Assembly: GCF_000422665.1 (NCBI RefSeq) | Contig: NZ_AUGM01000001.1 | Coordinates: 117,352 to 181,351, forward strand | Source: Ferrimonas senticii DSM 18821 | Lineage (GTDB): Bacteria > Pseudomonadota > Gammaproteobacteria > Enterobacterales > Shewanellaceae | Length of the DNA stretch: 64,000 bases | Direction of reading: 5' to 3' | Shown here: positions 54,273 to 63,988 of the stretch, one piece after another | Numbering within the stretch: the first letter of the stretch is position 1 | Layout: each line of letters starts with the position of its first letter | The notes under the pieces: generated by a model | The model's input: the letters and a program-made list of their open reading frames with translations, nothing else | Databases searched by the model: none | What the model was told of the DNA's origin: nothing | Made by a program: the position numbers and the translations under genes

Positions 54273-54884
54273 TTAGCTCAGTGATGCCAGTTGCCGGTCG
54301 TGGCGGCGGCTCAACAGCAATAAGCCTAAGATGGCGCCAATCAGCGCTAACATCATGTCCGATTGAGTGTCCCAAACGTAGCCTTGGGTTCCGAGGAATG
54401 CCTCGGCATCTTCGCCGGTGGCCGCGGCCACCCACCATTCAATCAATTCATAGAAGGCACTAAAGGCCAGACAGAAACTGACGGCGAGGAAGTTACGCCA
54501 AGCGGCACCGTTAATTACCTGATTTCGGATAAAGATTTCGCGGGCAATCATTACCGGAATAAAGCCTTGGGCCAGATGGCCTACTTTGTCGTAGTTGTTG
54601 CGCTCAAAGCCAAACCACTCTTTAAAGTAATCAAACAGTGGCACCTCGGCATAGGTATAGTGACCGCCGATCATCAAAATCACGCAGTGCAGTAAAATCA
54701 ATTGATACAACAAGGGCGTTAATGGGTAGCGGTTGATGGTCAGCAGCAGAATTACCGCTCCGATCATCGCTGGCAGTACCTCTAAAAACCAGGTGAACTG
54801 GTCTTTGGGATGGTAGCCAGACCACAGCATTACCACGGTGAAGATCACCGCCCACACAATTTTGTTTGTCATCGGTGCGCTCAT
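54273..54884 (-). CDS. DUF2238 (YjdF-like) membrane protein
   Basis: About 203 residues with six hydrophobic helices. The motifs ERNNYDKVGHLAQGFIPVMIARE and FSAFYELIEWWVAAATGEDAEAFLGTQG (as two parts) with DTQSDMMLALIGA are characteristic of the YjdF/DUF2238 family. Start ATGAGC given; ATGACA four codons later is equally possible. Inner-membrane protein of unknown function. Confidence 0.85.
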   Translation of the reverse strand: MSAPMTNKIVWAVIFTVVMLWSGYHPKDQFTWFLEVLPAMIGAVILLLTINRYPLTPLLYQLILLHCVILMIGGHYTYAEVPLFDYFKEWFGFERNNYDKVGHLAQGFIPVMIAREIFIRNQVINGAAWRNFLAVSFCLAFSAFYELIEWWVAAATGEDAEAFLGTQGYVWDTQSDMMLALIGAILGLLLLSRRHDRQLASLS

Positions 54885-55069
54885 TTGCAGAAACTTTCGC
54901 CAAAGTGTACCAAAGGCCAAGTGAAAGCACCGTTAAAGGTTAGCTAACTGACTAATTTGCAAGCAGTCTAGTGTGGCTTCGGGCTAGGTTTTGGTGAACT
55001 TTGGCCAAGTAAATGCAACCAACTAGTGATGATGGTAGTGTGCCACCGAATCAAATTTAGGAATGTTCG

Positions 55070-56068
55070 ATGTATAGCGACGATGATTTAGACGCCGCGG
55101 TGAAAGCCGAGGTGATCAGCCAGCAAAGCGCTGAAGCGCTGCGCCAATTTTGGCAACAACGCCATCACAGCAGCCATGTTGATGGTGAACACTTTAAGCT
55201 AGTGACCGGCTTTAACGACATCTTTGTGGTGATCGCCTGCGTGATTTTGCTGACCGGTATTGCGTCACTGGCCGACGGCTGGGTTGCTGGACTATCGGGG
55301 GCGGCGACCGCCATCGCGGCGTGGCTGTTGGCGCTGTTTTTTGTGCTGCGCAAAAAGATGGCGCTACCGGCGATTGCGTTGCTGGTGGCCTTTGTTTGGG
55401 GCGTTTACAGCTCGGTTGAAGAGCTGATGGTGATGCTAAGTCCGGCGGATCGGGCAGTACCGGCGGGCATTGCGGCGGCGCTGGCGGCCTTTATCCATTG
55501 GCGCACCTTTAAAGTGCCAGTGACCGTTGCGGTTGGCGCCTTAGCGTTGGTTGTCGGGGTGGCAACCAGTTTATTGGCGGCGTTCCCAGAAGCGATTTTC
55601 TCTCTCAATGTGATCTGCTTGGTGACCGGTTTAGGCTTGTTCGCTTGGGCACTATGGTGGGACTTTAGCGATCGCGAGCGTCGTAACTATCGCTCGGATG
55701 TGGCGTTTTGGCTGCATTTGATCGCCTCACCATTGATTGTGCATCCGATTTTCTACGCCTGTGGTGCCTTTGATATCGACATTGGCATCGGCCAATCGGT
55801 GGCGATCTTGTTGGTGTACATGGCATTGGCGGTGGTGTCATTGCTGATTGATCGACGGGCGATGTTGGTATCGGCATTGGTGTATGTGATTTCGGCGCTG
55901 GCGACCTTGCTGGACGATCGCGGTTTTATCGGCCAAGGGGTTACCGTCACCGGTTTGGTGTTGGGGCTTGGTTTGGTGGCCTTGTCGATCGGTTGGCACC
56001 GCTTGCGGGCACTGCTGGTAAAGCAAATGCCAACCTCGCTACAACGGCGATTGCCGGTCGCGAAATAA
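55070..56068 (+). CDS. DUF2157-like multispanning membrane protein
   Basis: 332 residues. The soluble N-terminal 45 residues (DDDLDAAVKAEVISQQSAEALRQFW) resemble the DUF2157 entry segment. About ten transmembrane helices follow. No catalytic motif is seen; function unknown. The Kelch gene begins 21 nt downstream, suggesting a two-gene operon. Confidence 0.78.
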   Translation: MYSDDDLDAAVKAEVISQQSAEALRQFWQQRHHSSHVDGEHFKLVTGFNDIFVVIACVILLTGIASLADGWVAGLSGAATAIAAWLLALFFVLRKKMALPAIALLVAFVWGVYSSVEELMVMLSPADRAVPAGIAAALAAFIHWRTFKVPVTVAVGALALVVGVATSLLAAFPEAIFSLNVICLVTGLGLFAWALWWDFSDRERRNYRSDVAFWLHLIASPLIVHPIFYACGAFDIDIGIGQSVAILLVYMALAVVSLLIDRRAMLVSALVYVISALATLLDDRGFIGQGVTVTGLVLGLGLVALSIGWHRLRALLVKQMPTSLQRRLPVAK

Positions 56069-56089
56069 CCCCAACATAAGGATAACTAT

Positions 56090-57124
56090 ATGAAACGGAT
56101 TTCAATGTTAGCGGTGGCCGTAGCGCTGCCAACGATGGCGACGTCACTGCCGCCGTTGCCAGAGCCGGTAGCCAATAATGCGGTTGCCACGGTGAGGGTA
56201 GACGATCAGCAATATCTGCTGAGTTTTAATGGGCTAGGTAGCGGTAAAGGTTACCAGGATGTGCACGCACGAGGCTTTGGCTTAAAGCTGGGCGATAACC
56301 AATGGCAGCGCTTGCCGCCACTGCCGGACTCGCGCCAAGGGCGACTGGCATCGGTCGCCGTAGGCGTTGGCCAATACGCCTATCTGTTTGGCGGCTATAC
56401 GGTTGAGGCCGATCATAGTGAGGTGTCGCTGCCGGATGTTTATCGTTACCAGCCGCGGACTCAGCAATATCAACGGTTGGCGCCGATGCCAGTACCGGTG
56501 GATGATGCGGTCGCCATCGCCTACCAAAATCGCTACATCTATCTGATCTCCGGTTGGCATAACGACGGCAATGTTAACTTGGTGCAACTGTATGACAGCC
56601 ATCGCGACCAGTGGTCACAGGCCAGCCCATTTCCCGGTAAGCCGGTGTTTGGCGCGGCTGGTGCACTCAGCGGCCATTCCATGGTTGTCTGTGATGGGGT
56701 GAAGGTGGATTACTTTGCCGACAAGCGCCGCAAGTTCAGCGACGAAGCTGCCTGTTATCGCGGTGAGATTGATGTCGATAACCCCAACCGCATTGATTGG
56801 CGTGTGCTGCCACACCCCGATGGCAATAGCCACTATCGGATGGCGGCGGTGGCGGGCCACCAAGGGCAACAGTTGTGGTTTATCGGTGGCAGTGATAACC
56901 CCTACAACTACGATGGTATCGGTTATAACGGCCAGCCATCGGCAGCGTCGGCGCGAATCGCCCGTTTTGACGTTGGCGCGAATCAATGGCTTGAGCCGCT
57001 GAAGATGAATCGTGCAGTGATGGATCTGCGTGGTGCGGTTGATGTCGCTGGTCGCTGGTATCTGCTTGGCGGCATGGGCGCCAACCAGACGGTGCTAGCC
57101 GATATCACTCCGGTCAAAGAATAG
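56090..57124 (+). CDS. Exported Kelch-repeat protein
   Basis: 344 residues with a signal peptide (MKRISMLAVAVALPTMATS). Repeated blade motifs are seen: YAYLFGGYTVE, YIYLISGWHNDGNVN, LWFIGGSDNPYN and WYLLGGMGANQ, consistent with a six-bladed Kelch propeller in the periplasm. The layout resembles sialic-acid mutarotase NanM, but no nan genes are adjacent, so function stays open. Closed by a terminator. Confidence 0.82.
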   Translation: MKRISMLAVAVALPTMATSLPPLPEPVANNAVATVRVDDQQYLLSFNGLGSGKGYQDVHARGFGLKLGDNQWQRLPPLPDSRQGRLASVAVGVGQYAYLFGGYTVEADHSEVSLPDVYRYQPRTQQYQRLAPMPVPVDDAVAIAYQNRYIYLISGWHNDGNVNLVQLYDSHRDQWSQASPFPGKPVFGAAGALSGHSMVVCDGVKVDYFADKRRKFSDEAACYRGEIDVDNPNRIDWRVLPHPDGNSHYRMAAVAGHQGQQLWFIGGSDNPYNYDGIGYNGQPSAASARIARFDVGANQWLEPLKMNRAVMDLRGAVDVAGRWYLLGGMGANQTVLADITPVKE

Positions 57125-57140
57125 AACCAACAACAAGTAA

Positions 57141-57170
57141 AGGGCGCTGTAACCAGCGCCCTTTGTTTTG
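57141..57170. terminator. Terminator between Kelch gene and kefB
   Basis: Stem AGGGCGCTG / CAGCGCCCT with TAAC loop, then TTGTTTTG; serves the plus strand well. Confidence 0.85.
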
Positions 57171-57184
57171 GGTTCTTTCTCTAT

Positions 57185-59092
57185 CTAGAACTTGTCGGCG
57201 TAGCCTTTAGGTGGCGGCGTCCACGCCCGTTCGGTGCTGGTTTCTTGGTTGTATTGATCGGTGCCCATCGCCTGTCGGAGTTGGTCCTCTACTTCGATAA
57301 ACAGCTTGCGGTAGTTATTATCAAAGCGCTCGCCGCTGCTGTCATCCAACCAGGCGGCGTACAGTTGATCCGAGCCTTGCCGTTCGATCTTTTTGAAGGT
57401 CGCCAGTTTGCGCTCAACTTGATAAGGGTGATTACCCAGTTCGCGCATGGCGCTGGCACCAAGCTCAAGCGCGCTGCAAAGCGTCTCTTTGATGATGGTG
57501 TGCGCGCCCGCTTGGCGCAGGCGGTAGGCATGGCCGCGATCGTACGCGCGGGCCAAGATCCGCACATGCGGATGGGCGTGACGAACGTGCTTAACCAAGG
57601 TGATCGCCGCTTCTTGATCGTCAATGGCGACGACCAGCAGCTTGGCGTTGTCGATGCCGGCGGTGTGCAGCAGCTCCGGTCGGGTGGCGTCGCCGTAATA
57701 CGCCTTGATGTTGATCTGCCGGAGTAGATCAATCTGATCCGCTTGGTGATCCAGCACCACGGTGGGGATGTCGTTGGTCACCAGCATACGATTAACGATC
57801 TGGCCGAAGCGGCCAATGCCGGCGATGATCACCGGTCCTTGGGTATCGATGGTGTCGGCTTCGCGATCGTTACTCTGCTTCTGATAACGCGGCAGAATCA
57901 CCTTATCAAACAGGATAAATAACGCTGGGGTAAGGAACATCGACAGTGCCACTACCAAACTTAAGGTTTCCACCAGATCCGCTGGTAATACGTGGTTTTG
58001 GCTAGAGAACGACAGCAGCACGAAACCAAATTCACCGGCTTGTGCCAGCGATAGCGCAAACAGCCAGCGATCGGCCCGTTTAATCCGGAAGATCACCGCT
58101 AACAGCGCCAGTACCAACCCTTTAAGCAGCATCAAGCCGAGGGTGATGGCGATGATTAAGCCAAATTGGTCGAACAGGATCTCAAACTTAATGCCGGCGC
58201 CAACGGTGATAAAGAACAGCCCCAGCAGTAAGCCTTTAAAGGGATCGATGCTCGATTCCAGTTCATGGCGAAATTCACTGTTGGCCAGCACCACACCAGC
58301 GAGGAAGGTGCCAAGAGCAGGGGATAACCCCACCAGCGACATCAGCGCGGCGATGCCAATCACCATCAACAGCGCGGTGGCAGTAAGGATCTCACGCAGT
58401 CCCGATGCGGCGACGTAGCGCATCAGTGGGCGCGTTAACACGTGACCGCCAACAATCACCACCGCAATAGCGCCGACGATTGCCAAGGCGTAGCCCCAGG
58501 TTGGTAGATCGGCCACCAAGCTGAGCTCTGGGTGATGTTCGGCGCTGGCTTGTAAGGTCGATGCCGCCTCGACCAATTCTGGAATGGCCAGCAGTGGAAT
58601 AGCGGCTAGCATCGGGATCACCGCGATGTCTTGCATCAGCAATACCGAAAACGCGTTTTGGCCGCCCTCGGTGCGGGTTAAGCCTTTCTCATTAAAGGTT
58701 TGCAGTACAATCGCGGTGGAGGAGAGCGACAGCAGCAGACCGATAGTTACCGCCACTTGCCAGGGTTGATTCAACAGGTAGGTGATGCCGCCGACCGCGG
58801 CGGCGGTTAAGCCCACTTGCAGGCCGCCGAGGCCTAGCAGACGGTTACGCATCTGCCACAGCATCTTCGGTTCCAACTCCAGCCCCACCAGAAACAGCAT
58901 CATCACCACCCCAAATTCGGCAAAGTGCTGAATGGTGACGGTTTCATCGCCGACTAAGCCGACGACCGGACCGATCACCACCCCGGCGATGAGGTAGCCG
59001 AGCACCGAACCGAGGCCTAAGCGCTTAGCCAGCGGTACGGCGATCACTGCCGCCAACAGATAGATAAAGGCTTGCAGAAGATAGCCGGTCAT
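57185..59092 (-). CDS. kefB: Potassium:proton antiporter of the CPA2/Kef type
   Basis: 635 residues: 12-13 transmembrane helices of a CPA2 exchanger (YLIAGVVIGPVVGLVGDE, LFLVGLELEPKMLW, LPTWGY region, QAGEFGFVLLS), then a cytoplasmic RCK/TrkA-N domain with NAD-binding IIAGIGRFGQIVNRML near residue 415. Start MTGYLLQAFIYLL chosen because it overlaps the kefG stop by one base and the extension is not family-like. Glutathione-gated K+ efflux is the family role; gshA is in this window but far away. Confidence 0.9.
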   Translation of the reverse strand: MTGYLLQAFIYLLAAVIAVPLAKRLGLGSVLGYLIAGVVIGPVVGLVGDETVTIQHFAEFGVVMMLFLVGLELEPKMLWQMRNRLLGLGGLQVGLTAAAVGGITYLLNQPWQVAVTIGLLLSLSSTAIVLQTFNEKGLTRTEGGQNAFSVLLMQDIAVIPMLAAIPLLAIPELVEAASTLQASAEHHPELSLVADLPTWGYALAIVGAIAVVIVGGHVLTRPLMRYVAASGLREILTATALLMVIGIAALMSLVGLSPALGTFLAGVVLANSEFRHELESSIDPFKGLLLGLFFITVGAGIKFEILFDQFGLIIAITLGLMLLKGLVLALLAVIFRIKRADRWLFALSLAQAGEFGFVLLSFSSQNHVLPADLVETLSLVVALSMFLTPALFILFDKVILPRYQKQSNDREADTIDTQGPVIIAGIGRFGQIVNRMLVTNDIPTVVLDHQADQIDLLRQINIKAYYGDATRPELLHTAGIDNAKLLVVAIDDQEAAITLVKHVRHAHPHVRILARAYDRGHAYRLRQAGAHTIIKETLCSALELGASAMRELGNHPYQVERKLATFKKIERQGSDQLYAAWLDDSSGERFDNNYRKLFIEVEDQLRQAMGTDQYNQETSTERAWTPPPKGYADKF

Positions 59093-59643
59093 TATGCGCC
59101 TCCAACCAGTTGATTTAAGTGCACCTGCCAATCCACCAAGTGCTGTGTTAGGCCACCATCATCACGGGCGGTGCGGGCGCCAAACAGGGCAAATGGGGGC
59201 AGAAATTCCATGCCGGTCATCCGCGCCATCTGCTCCAGTGGCCGCATTAGCTCGTCAATGGTGAAGTGGTTATAGCCTTCGGCGTGGTAGGCATCGGCTT
59301 TGCCGCCGGCGGTTAGCACCAAGCCGAAGCGTTTGCCGTGCAGGGCGGTGCCATCGCGGCCGTAGGCAAAGCCATATTCCAGCACCAAATCTTGCCACTC
59401 TTTTAAAATCGCTGGGGTGGAATACCAGTACAGCGGGAATTGAAACAGAATGGTGTCGTGTTCAAGCAAGCGCTGCTGTTCACGGTCGATGTCGATGTTA
59501 AAGCGCGGGTACTCGTGATAGAGATCGACAGCAGTAATGCCGGTGATTTTTTGCGCGATTTGAAACATCGGCGCGTTGATCTCGGAGCGATGGTTGGTTG
59601 GGTGTGCCATCAATAGCAACACCTTGTTGGCTGAGGTAGTCAT
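59092..59643 (-). CDS. kefG: Kef ancillary NAD(P)H-quinone-type flavoprotein KefG
   Basis: 183-residue flavodoxin-like oxidoreductase that in E. coli binds and activates KefB. Motifs are LLLMAHPTNHRSEINAPM, QFPLYWYSTPAILKEWQD and the LVLTAGGKADAY flavin-loop. It is the first gene of the kefG-kefB operon. Confidence 0.9.
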   Translation of the reverse strand: MTTSANKVLLLMAHPTNHRSEINAPMFQIAQKITGITAVDLYHEYPRFNIDIDREQQRLLEHDTILFQFPLYWYSTPAILKEWQDLVLEYGFAYGRDGTALHGKRFGLVLTAGGKADAYHAEGYNHFTIDELMRPLEQMARMTGMEFLPPFALFGARTARDDGGLTQHLVDWQVHLNQLVGGA

Positions 59644-59716
59644 AAACCCCCATGGGAAGTAACAAAATAACCGATGTTGACCAACAGATTAGCGTGCAAA
59701 CAGCAAATTGATTAAC

Positions 59717-59748
59717 AAAAAATGCCGCAACCTTACGGGGGCGGCATC
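59717..59748 (-). terminator. Terminator downstream of yjjW
   Basis: ATGCCGCC ... GCGGCAT stem with a loop around CGTAAGG, followed by TTTTTTG on the minus strand. Confidence 0.8.
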
Positions 59749-59790
59749 TAGATCAATGACGGTTCAGTTACACGGACAAAGCCGATTCGA

Positions 59791-60729
59791 TTAATCGACG
59801 CGGATCACCTTGGTTGGCACTCCTGCCTGATTCAGTTGCGCCTCAATGGCATCAATCCGTGCCGCTGAGGTTGCTGGATGCTTGGCGGCAAACTCGCCCC
59901 GGATGCCATGATGGTGGAAGCGATTTAGTCGCAGCACCGGCAAGTTTGGCAGTCGCTGATACAACGCAATCATCGCCGCGATTTCGGCCTCAGAGTCGTT
60001 GACTCCTTCAATCACCAACCAACGCAACTCAGCCAGTTTGTTGGCCTGAGCCAGCATTTCGGCACTGGCCAACACCAACTTATTGCTGCGGCCGGTCAGG
60101 TAACGATGGGTGTCATCATCAAAGGCTTTGATATCCAGCATCACGCCATCGATGTGTGGCAGCAGCAACTGCCAACGCTTGTCGTTAACCAGACCGTTAG
60201 AGTCCAGCAATCGGGTCAGATGGCTGGTATCCGGATGCACCGCCAACTGTTTCGACAGTTCGGCCAAAAACGGCGCTTGCAAGCTGGCTTCACCACCGGA
60301 GTAGGTGATGCCATCGAGCAGCAGCGCTTGCGCAGCGATCTCGTTAACAACTTGGCTGACGCTCTGGTACTGGGCGGTTGGATTACCGCCACGGGGGCAT
60401 TGCTGCACGCAGGTATCACAGCTTTGGCAGGCCCGCAGATCGCACTGACGCTGATTATCGACAAAGCGAATGGCGTTGGCCGGGCAGTGGCTTTGGCAGT
60501 CGTGGCAGTTGTTACACTGGCCAATGGTTTGTGGGTTATGACAGTTGCCGCAATTCATATTGCAGCCCTGCATAAACAACACCAAACGACTGCCGGGACC
60601 ATCAACCACGCTAAATGGCAGCAAACGGCTGATGTGGCCGATTGGCCCCAGCTTTACTTTGCCTAAGCGGTTGCCTGGCGCCGCTGCAGTGGCCAGCGGC
60701 ACCAATGGCTTCAGCGCGGTAAATTGCAT
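59791..60729 (-). CDS. yjjW: Radical SAM activating enzyme YjjW
   Basis: Glycyl-radical activating enzyme, about 312 residues from MQFTALKPL (the frame opens two codons earlier). The radical SAM cluster is CNMNCGNC at about residue 55-62, followed by two ferredoxin-type Fe-S motifs (CNNCHDCQSHCP and CQSCDTCVQQCP) and the SAM motif TYSGGEASLQ. It is downstream of and paired with yjjI, whose glycyl radical it should generate. Confidence 0.92.
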   Translation of the reverse strand: MQFTALKPLVPLATAAAPGNRLGKVKLGPIGHISRLLPFSVVDGPGSRLVLFMQGCNMNCGNCHNPQTIGQCNNCHDCQSHCPANAIRFVDNQRQCDLRACQSCDTCVQQCPRGGNPTAQYQSVSQVVNEIAAQALLLDGITYSGGEASLQAPFLAELSKQLAVHPDTSHLTRLLDSNGLVNDKRWQLLLPHIDGVMLDIKAFDDDTHRYLTGRSNKLVLASAEMLAQANKLAELRWLVIEGVNDSEAEIAAMIALYQRLPNLPVLRLNRFHHHGIRGEFAAKHPATSAARIDAIEAQLNQAGVPTKVIRVD

Positions 60730-60742
60730 TACCACTGTTGTG

Positions 60743-62299
60743 TTACCACAGCGCCGATGGGTGCTGTTCGTGGCTGACGGTGCGGAACTGGCGATCCAAA
60801 ATCTTCACCACATCAACCGCTTCGGTACCCAGCACGGTGGAGTTGTGACGCTCCGCCTGTTGGCGCTGTTTCTCGATATCCGAGCGACGCACCATAAAGC
60901 CGGTGATGCGGATCAGATCCACGTCCGACAGGTTGGCGGTAAATATGCGCAGACCCAGTTTGAACCCGCCTTTAACCAGACGGGTTAGTGCTTCTGGGTT
61001 GGAGCGTACGGTTGGCTCCAGCGGGAAGATGTCAGATACGCCGCCATCGAAGTACTTATGCAGCGGTGCCAAGCTCTTGATGTGAGATACGGTGTCTGGC
61101 TCGGTACCTACTGGGATACGAGTGCCTGCGGTCTCTTCGGCGTCGGAGGAGATCCCGGATTGGCTGTGGAATACCGGTTTATTGCCGATGCAGTAGATCA
61201 TCTCGATGTTGTCTACCTGAGCGCGGTAGGCGGCGATGATCTGCTCGCCCAGATCGGTGGCTTCCTGATCGAGACCGTAACGGCCAGATTTGCCTTGGGC
61301 GTCCATCAGTTGGTTTACCAATTCCGCCAGACCGTAGATCCCGAACATCGCTGAGAATTTCTCGAGCGATACCACCCCTTCCTTACACAGGAAATAGCTG
61401 TCGTAGAACTTGGACTCTTCCACTAAGTAACGAATGCGGTGGCGCATGCCATCGTCCATCAGCTTGGCGCACTGCGGTACGGTGTTGTTGAGGTAATCCG
61501 CGACGGTGCCATCACACAACTTAAAGCTGTTCATCAGGTTCAGACGCAGCAGGGTGTGGCTGCCGCCGCCCAGTGGCAGCGAGTTGTAGCAACTTACTAC
61601 GCCGTAGTCGCTGCAGACGTCGTTATTGAAGTCGTGCTTAACCAGATCGTGGTTAACGATGTGTGGCTTGTTGCATTCGATGATGTTGTTCACCAGCACC
61701 TGCAGCAACTCTTCTGGGGTCTCTTCCAAACTGAAGCGGAAAGTCAGGTTTGGTACGGACTGCTTTAGGCTGGCATCCACTTTCAAAATGGTGCGGCCGA
61801 TACGGCTATCCATTGGCCCTAAGTTGGCGTGCACGAAGGAGTCCGGCAGGGTGCGATCAAGGTATTGCCAGAATAGACGGATCTTCTGCTCTAACTCTTC
61901 GTCGCTGTGCTCGGCAGTAACAAACGGCTCCAGCAGCTGATCCAGGTGGCCCAAGAACACCGGGTAGGTGGTCACTGATGGCACGTTTTGGTACAGGATC
62001 GACAGGAAGTTGATCGCTTCATCCAAATTGGTTGGTGGCGCCAATTCTAGGAATTCACTGCCTTGCTTCATTGCCACGGCGTAATCTGGCAGCACGTAGC
62101 GTGGCTTAAATGGGGTTGGGCTTTCGTGCATGTCATGCAAGATGCCATCAGCAAAGGCTTGCTCCACCTCGGCGCTAAAGTTCGGCTTTGGCATCGCCGC
62201 TTCCAGCAATTGTGCCAGTGCCAATTGCTTCTGCCCTTGGGTTAGGTTTGGGTTACAGATCTGCGCTAATGCAGCTTGTTGTAGTTGTTCTAAAGACAT
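60743..62299 (-). CDS. yjjI: Glycyl-radical protein YjjI
   Basis: 518 residues, close to E. coli YjjI. The glycyl-radical motif near the C terminus is IRITGFMVRR (DLIRITGF), with Gly as the radical site. A cysteine lies in SYDSYFLC-type region (KFYDSYFLCKEG) and another in VSCYNSLPLGGGSHTLLRLN. The substrate is not known; it is an anaerobic enzyme of the pyruvate formate-lyase superfamily. It forms an operon with the activase yjjW, 13 nt downstream. Confidence 0.92.
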   Translation of the reverse strand: MSLEQLQQAALAQICNPNLTQGQKQLALAQLLEAAMPKPNFSAEVEQAFADGILHDMHESPTPFKPRYVLPDYAVAMKQGSEFLELAPPTNLDEAINFLSILYQNVPSVTTYPVFLGHLDQLLEPFVTAEHSDEELEQKIRLFWQYLDRTLPDSFVHANLGPMDSRIGRTILKVDASLKQSVPNLTFRFSLEETPEELLQVLVNNIIECNKPHIVNHDLVKHDFNNDVCSDYGVVSCYNSLPLGGGSHTLLRLNLMNSFKLCDGTVADYLNNTVPQCAKLMDDGMRHRIRYLVEESKFYDSYFLCKEGVVSLEKFSAMFGIYGLAELVNQLMDAQGKSGRYGLDQEATDLGEQIIAAYRAQVDNIEMIYCIGNKPVFHSQSGISSDAEETAGTRIPVGTEPDTVSHIKSLAPLHKYFDGGVSDIFPLEPTVRSNPEALTRLVKGGFKLGLRIFTANLSDVDLIRITGFMVRRSDIEKQRQQAERHNSTVLGTEAVDVVKILDRQFRTVSHEQHPSALW

Positions 62300-62763
62300 A
62301 ACGAAACACCGTACTTAAGTTGCAGCGAGTGTAACCGCCAACGCCTGTGAAGCCATGTTCAATTGTGTCGAAATTGTGCCCCAGATCGCTAATTTGCCGA
62401 ATGTTATTCAGTTTGGGTTGAGTGGCTCCCTGCCTAGGTTTGTTGCTGCTGTCAATTTGTGTGATTCATTTAGGGAAAAAAGTTGGATCTGAGCCCAGTG
62501 CTGGTGGTCAAGGGTGAGAGTCCTCGCATCTTATTAAATTCATCGGCGTTAACAATCACAGCTGCGATCTAAAACAAGGTTCTGATGGTCAGGGTTGCTC
62601 TACAGTTGGCTAAGTATTAGCGAACGTCGCTGTACTCAATTCAGTGCTTGGTCAGCAAAGTGATTCGTTGGGTGAGTCCGCTGCTGCCAGAGGCTAGGGC
62701 GGAATGCCACTGCGAACGTTTTGGTTGTGACTAAAGCGCCAATCGCATGCAAGGAGGAAGGGC
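62300..62763. other. 464-bp intergenic region
   Basis: Separates divergent yjjI and the next gene. I see no gene, no clear FNR box (best is an imperfect inverted TTCAATTGTGTCGAA at about 62358) and no repeat. It ends with a strong AGGAGG ribosome site at about 62751. Confidence 0.5.
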
Positions 62764-63705
62764 ATGAGCCAGCCAATGACACCATCTCGTGGCCAGCTAG
62801 AACTGCGGATCGAACACGGCCGCATTGCTGAATGCCACCCTCAATTGACGTTGCCGGACGTGGCATCGCTTCTCGACGGATTATCCTACCCACAGGTACT
62901 GCAGCAACTGAAACAGATGTTTGTGCAATGCGGTGAAGCCCAACGTTGGGCGGCGGTGTCGCTGTTGGAAGCGGAACTGGAGATCAGCACTGCTACCCAA
63001 GCTGCGCGTGCGCAAGCGTTGTGGTTAGAGTGGCTAAGCGAGCACAGTTGGCAGCTGTGGCGCTGCGCCCATTTGGTGCTGCCCCACAGTGATGAACGAG
63101 CCGCAATGCACAATCAGTGGCGTCAGCAGTTGGCGGCGATCCGCGCAGAACTGGCGGTAGAGCGGCATCAGATCGGTGCCGAGGTTAGCCCAATTGCGAT
63201 GCCCGATCTGTCCGATTGGCGTGATCAGTGGTGTCAATTGGTCTACGAACCGTTACTGGATGAGATTGCCGCCCACGATTGGTCACAATGTTTTGTTAGC
63301 AATAGCAGTGACGTTAAACAGCTCGAATCCGGGCCAGCGCATCGCCAACATATGGGGGATGTCTCCATCAGCGACCGTTTAGAGGCGATTTGGACTGAAC
63401 TGTGGCACGCCGCTGCTTGGGCGTTACATCCAGAGGAGGTCGCCAGCCCCTTGCAAGAGCCTGGGGTGGTTAACGCCGCCTGCGGGATCATCAGCCATCA
63501 CTGCGAATGGGATGACGGCGAAGCCGGATTTTATGAGATTGAGCTGCCGATCGTCAGTGCGGTAGAGAGCATCCGCCACAGTTTGTTGGGTAAGGCGTTC
63601 GTCGACAGTGCCGCTTGGCGTCGCGGCTTGAGCTTGTGGCTGCAATCTCATGAGCCCTGCATTGAGCTGGAACTGGAGTTTGTTGACGGTTTAGGCGACC
63701 AATAA
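62764..63705 (+). CDS. Unrecognised protein, faintly HupK-like
   Basis: 313 residues, acidic and Trp-rich, soluble, no signal peptide. The start is firm: AAGGAGGAAGGGC precedes the ATG. The segment LLEAELEISTATQAARAQALWLEWLSEHSWQLW (in parts) recalls the hydrogenase large-subunit-like HupK/HoxV scaffold proteins. The C-terminal half contains HCEWDDGEAGFYEIELPIV, which I do not recognise. If HupK-like, a hydrogenase cluster should lie to the right of the window. Confidence 0.72.
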   Translation: MSQPMTPSRGQLELRIEHGRIAECHPQLTLPDVASLLDGLSYPQVLQQLKQMFVQCGEAQRWAAVSLLEAELEISTATQAARAQALWLEWLSEHSWQLWRCAHLVLPHSDERAAMHNQWRQQLAAIRAELAVERHQIGAEVSPIAMPDLSDWRDQWCQLVYEPLLDEIAAHDWSQCFVSNSSDVKQLESGPAHRQHMGDVSISDRLEAIWTELWHAAAWALHPEEVASPLQEPGVVNAACGIISHHCEWDDGEAGFYEIELPIVSAVESIRHSLLGKAFVDSAAWRRGLSLWLQSHEPCIELELEFVDGLGDQ

Positions 63706-63712
63706 AGCAATT

Positions 63713-63742
63713 AAGGCCAAGTGCAGTGCACTTGGCCTTTTT
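63713..63742 (+). terminator. Terminator of the last gene
   Basis: Long perfect stem AAGGCCAAGTGCA / TGCACTTGGCCTT followed by TTT. The adjoining TA is the target of the MITE. Confidence 0.9.
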
Positions 63743-63988
63743 AGGGCGTGTTGACCTTTGTTGTATATTTTTGCGCCCATTGTTGGTTACTTTTGACAGC
63801 AATTTGCTCTTGGTCGGTTAATCTTGCTGTTCAGAGATCACTGAGGGGCGCCTTACAGGGTCGGACTAGCAGCTATCACTCTTCGTCATACGATTTCGAC
63901 GTAGAGCCACTATGCCTTCAATCGCAATCCTCGATTGACAGCCGCTATCCTCGACCAAATTCTGAACTCCAAACGTCAACACGCCCTA
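63742..63988. mobile_element. MITE copy 2 (243 bp, TA target duplication)
   Basis: Same terminal inverted repeats as copy 1 (GGGCGTGTTGACCTTTG ... CAAACGTCAACACGCCC, one mismatch) and high internal similarity to 16399-16662; the middle lacks a short stretch. It inserted at TA right after the T-run of the preceding terminator. An open frame across it is fortuitous. Confidence 0.9.
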
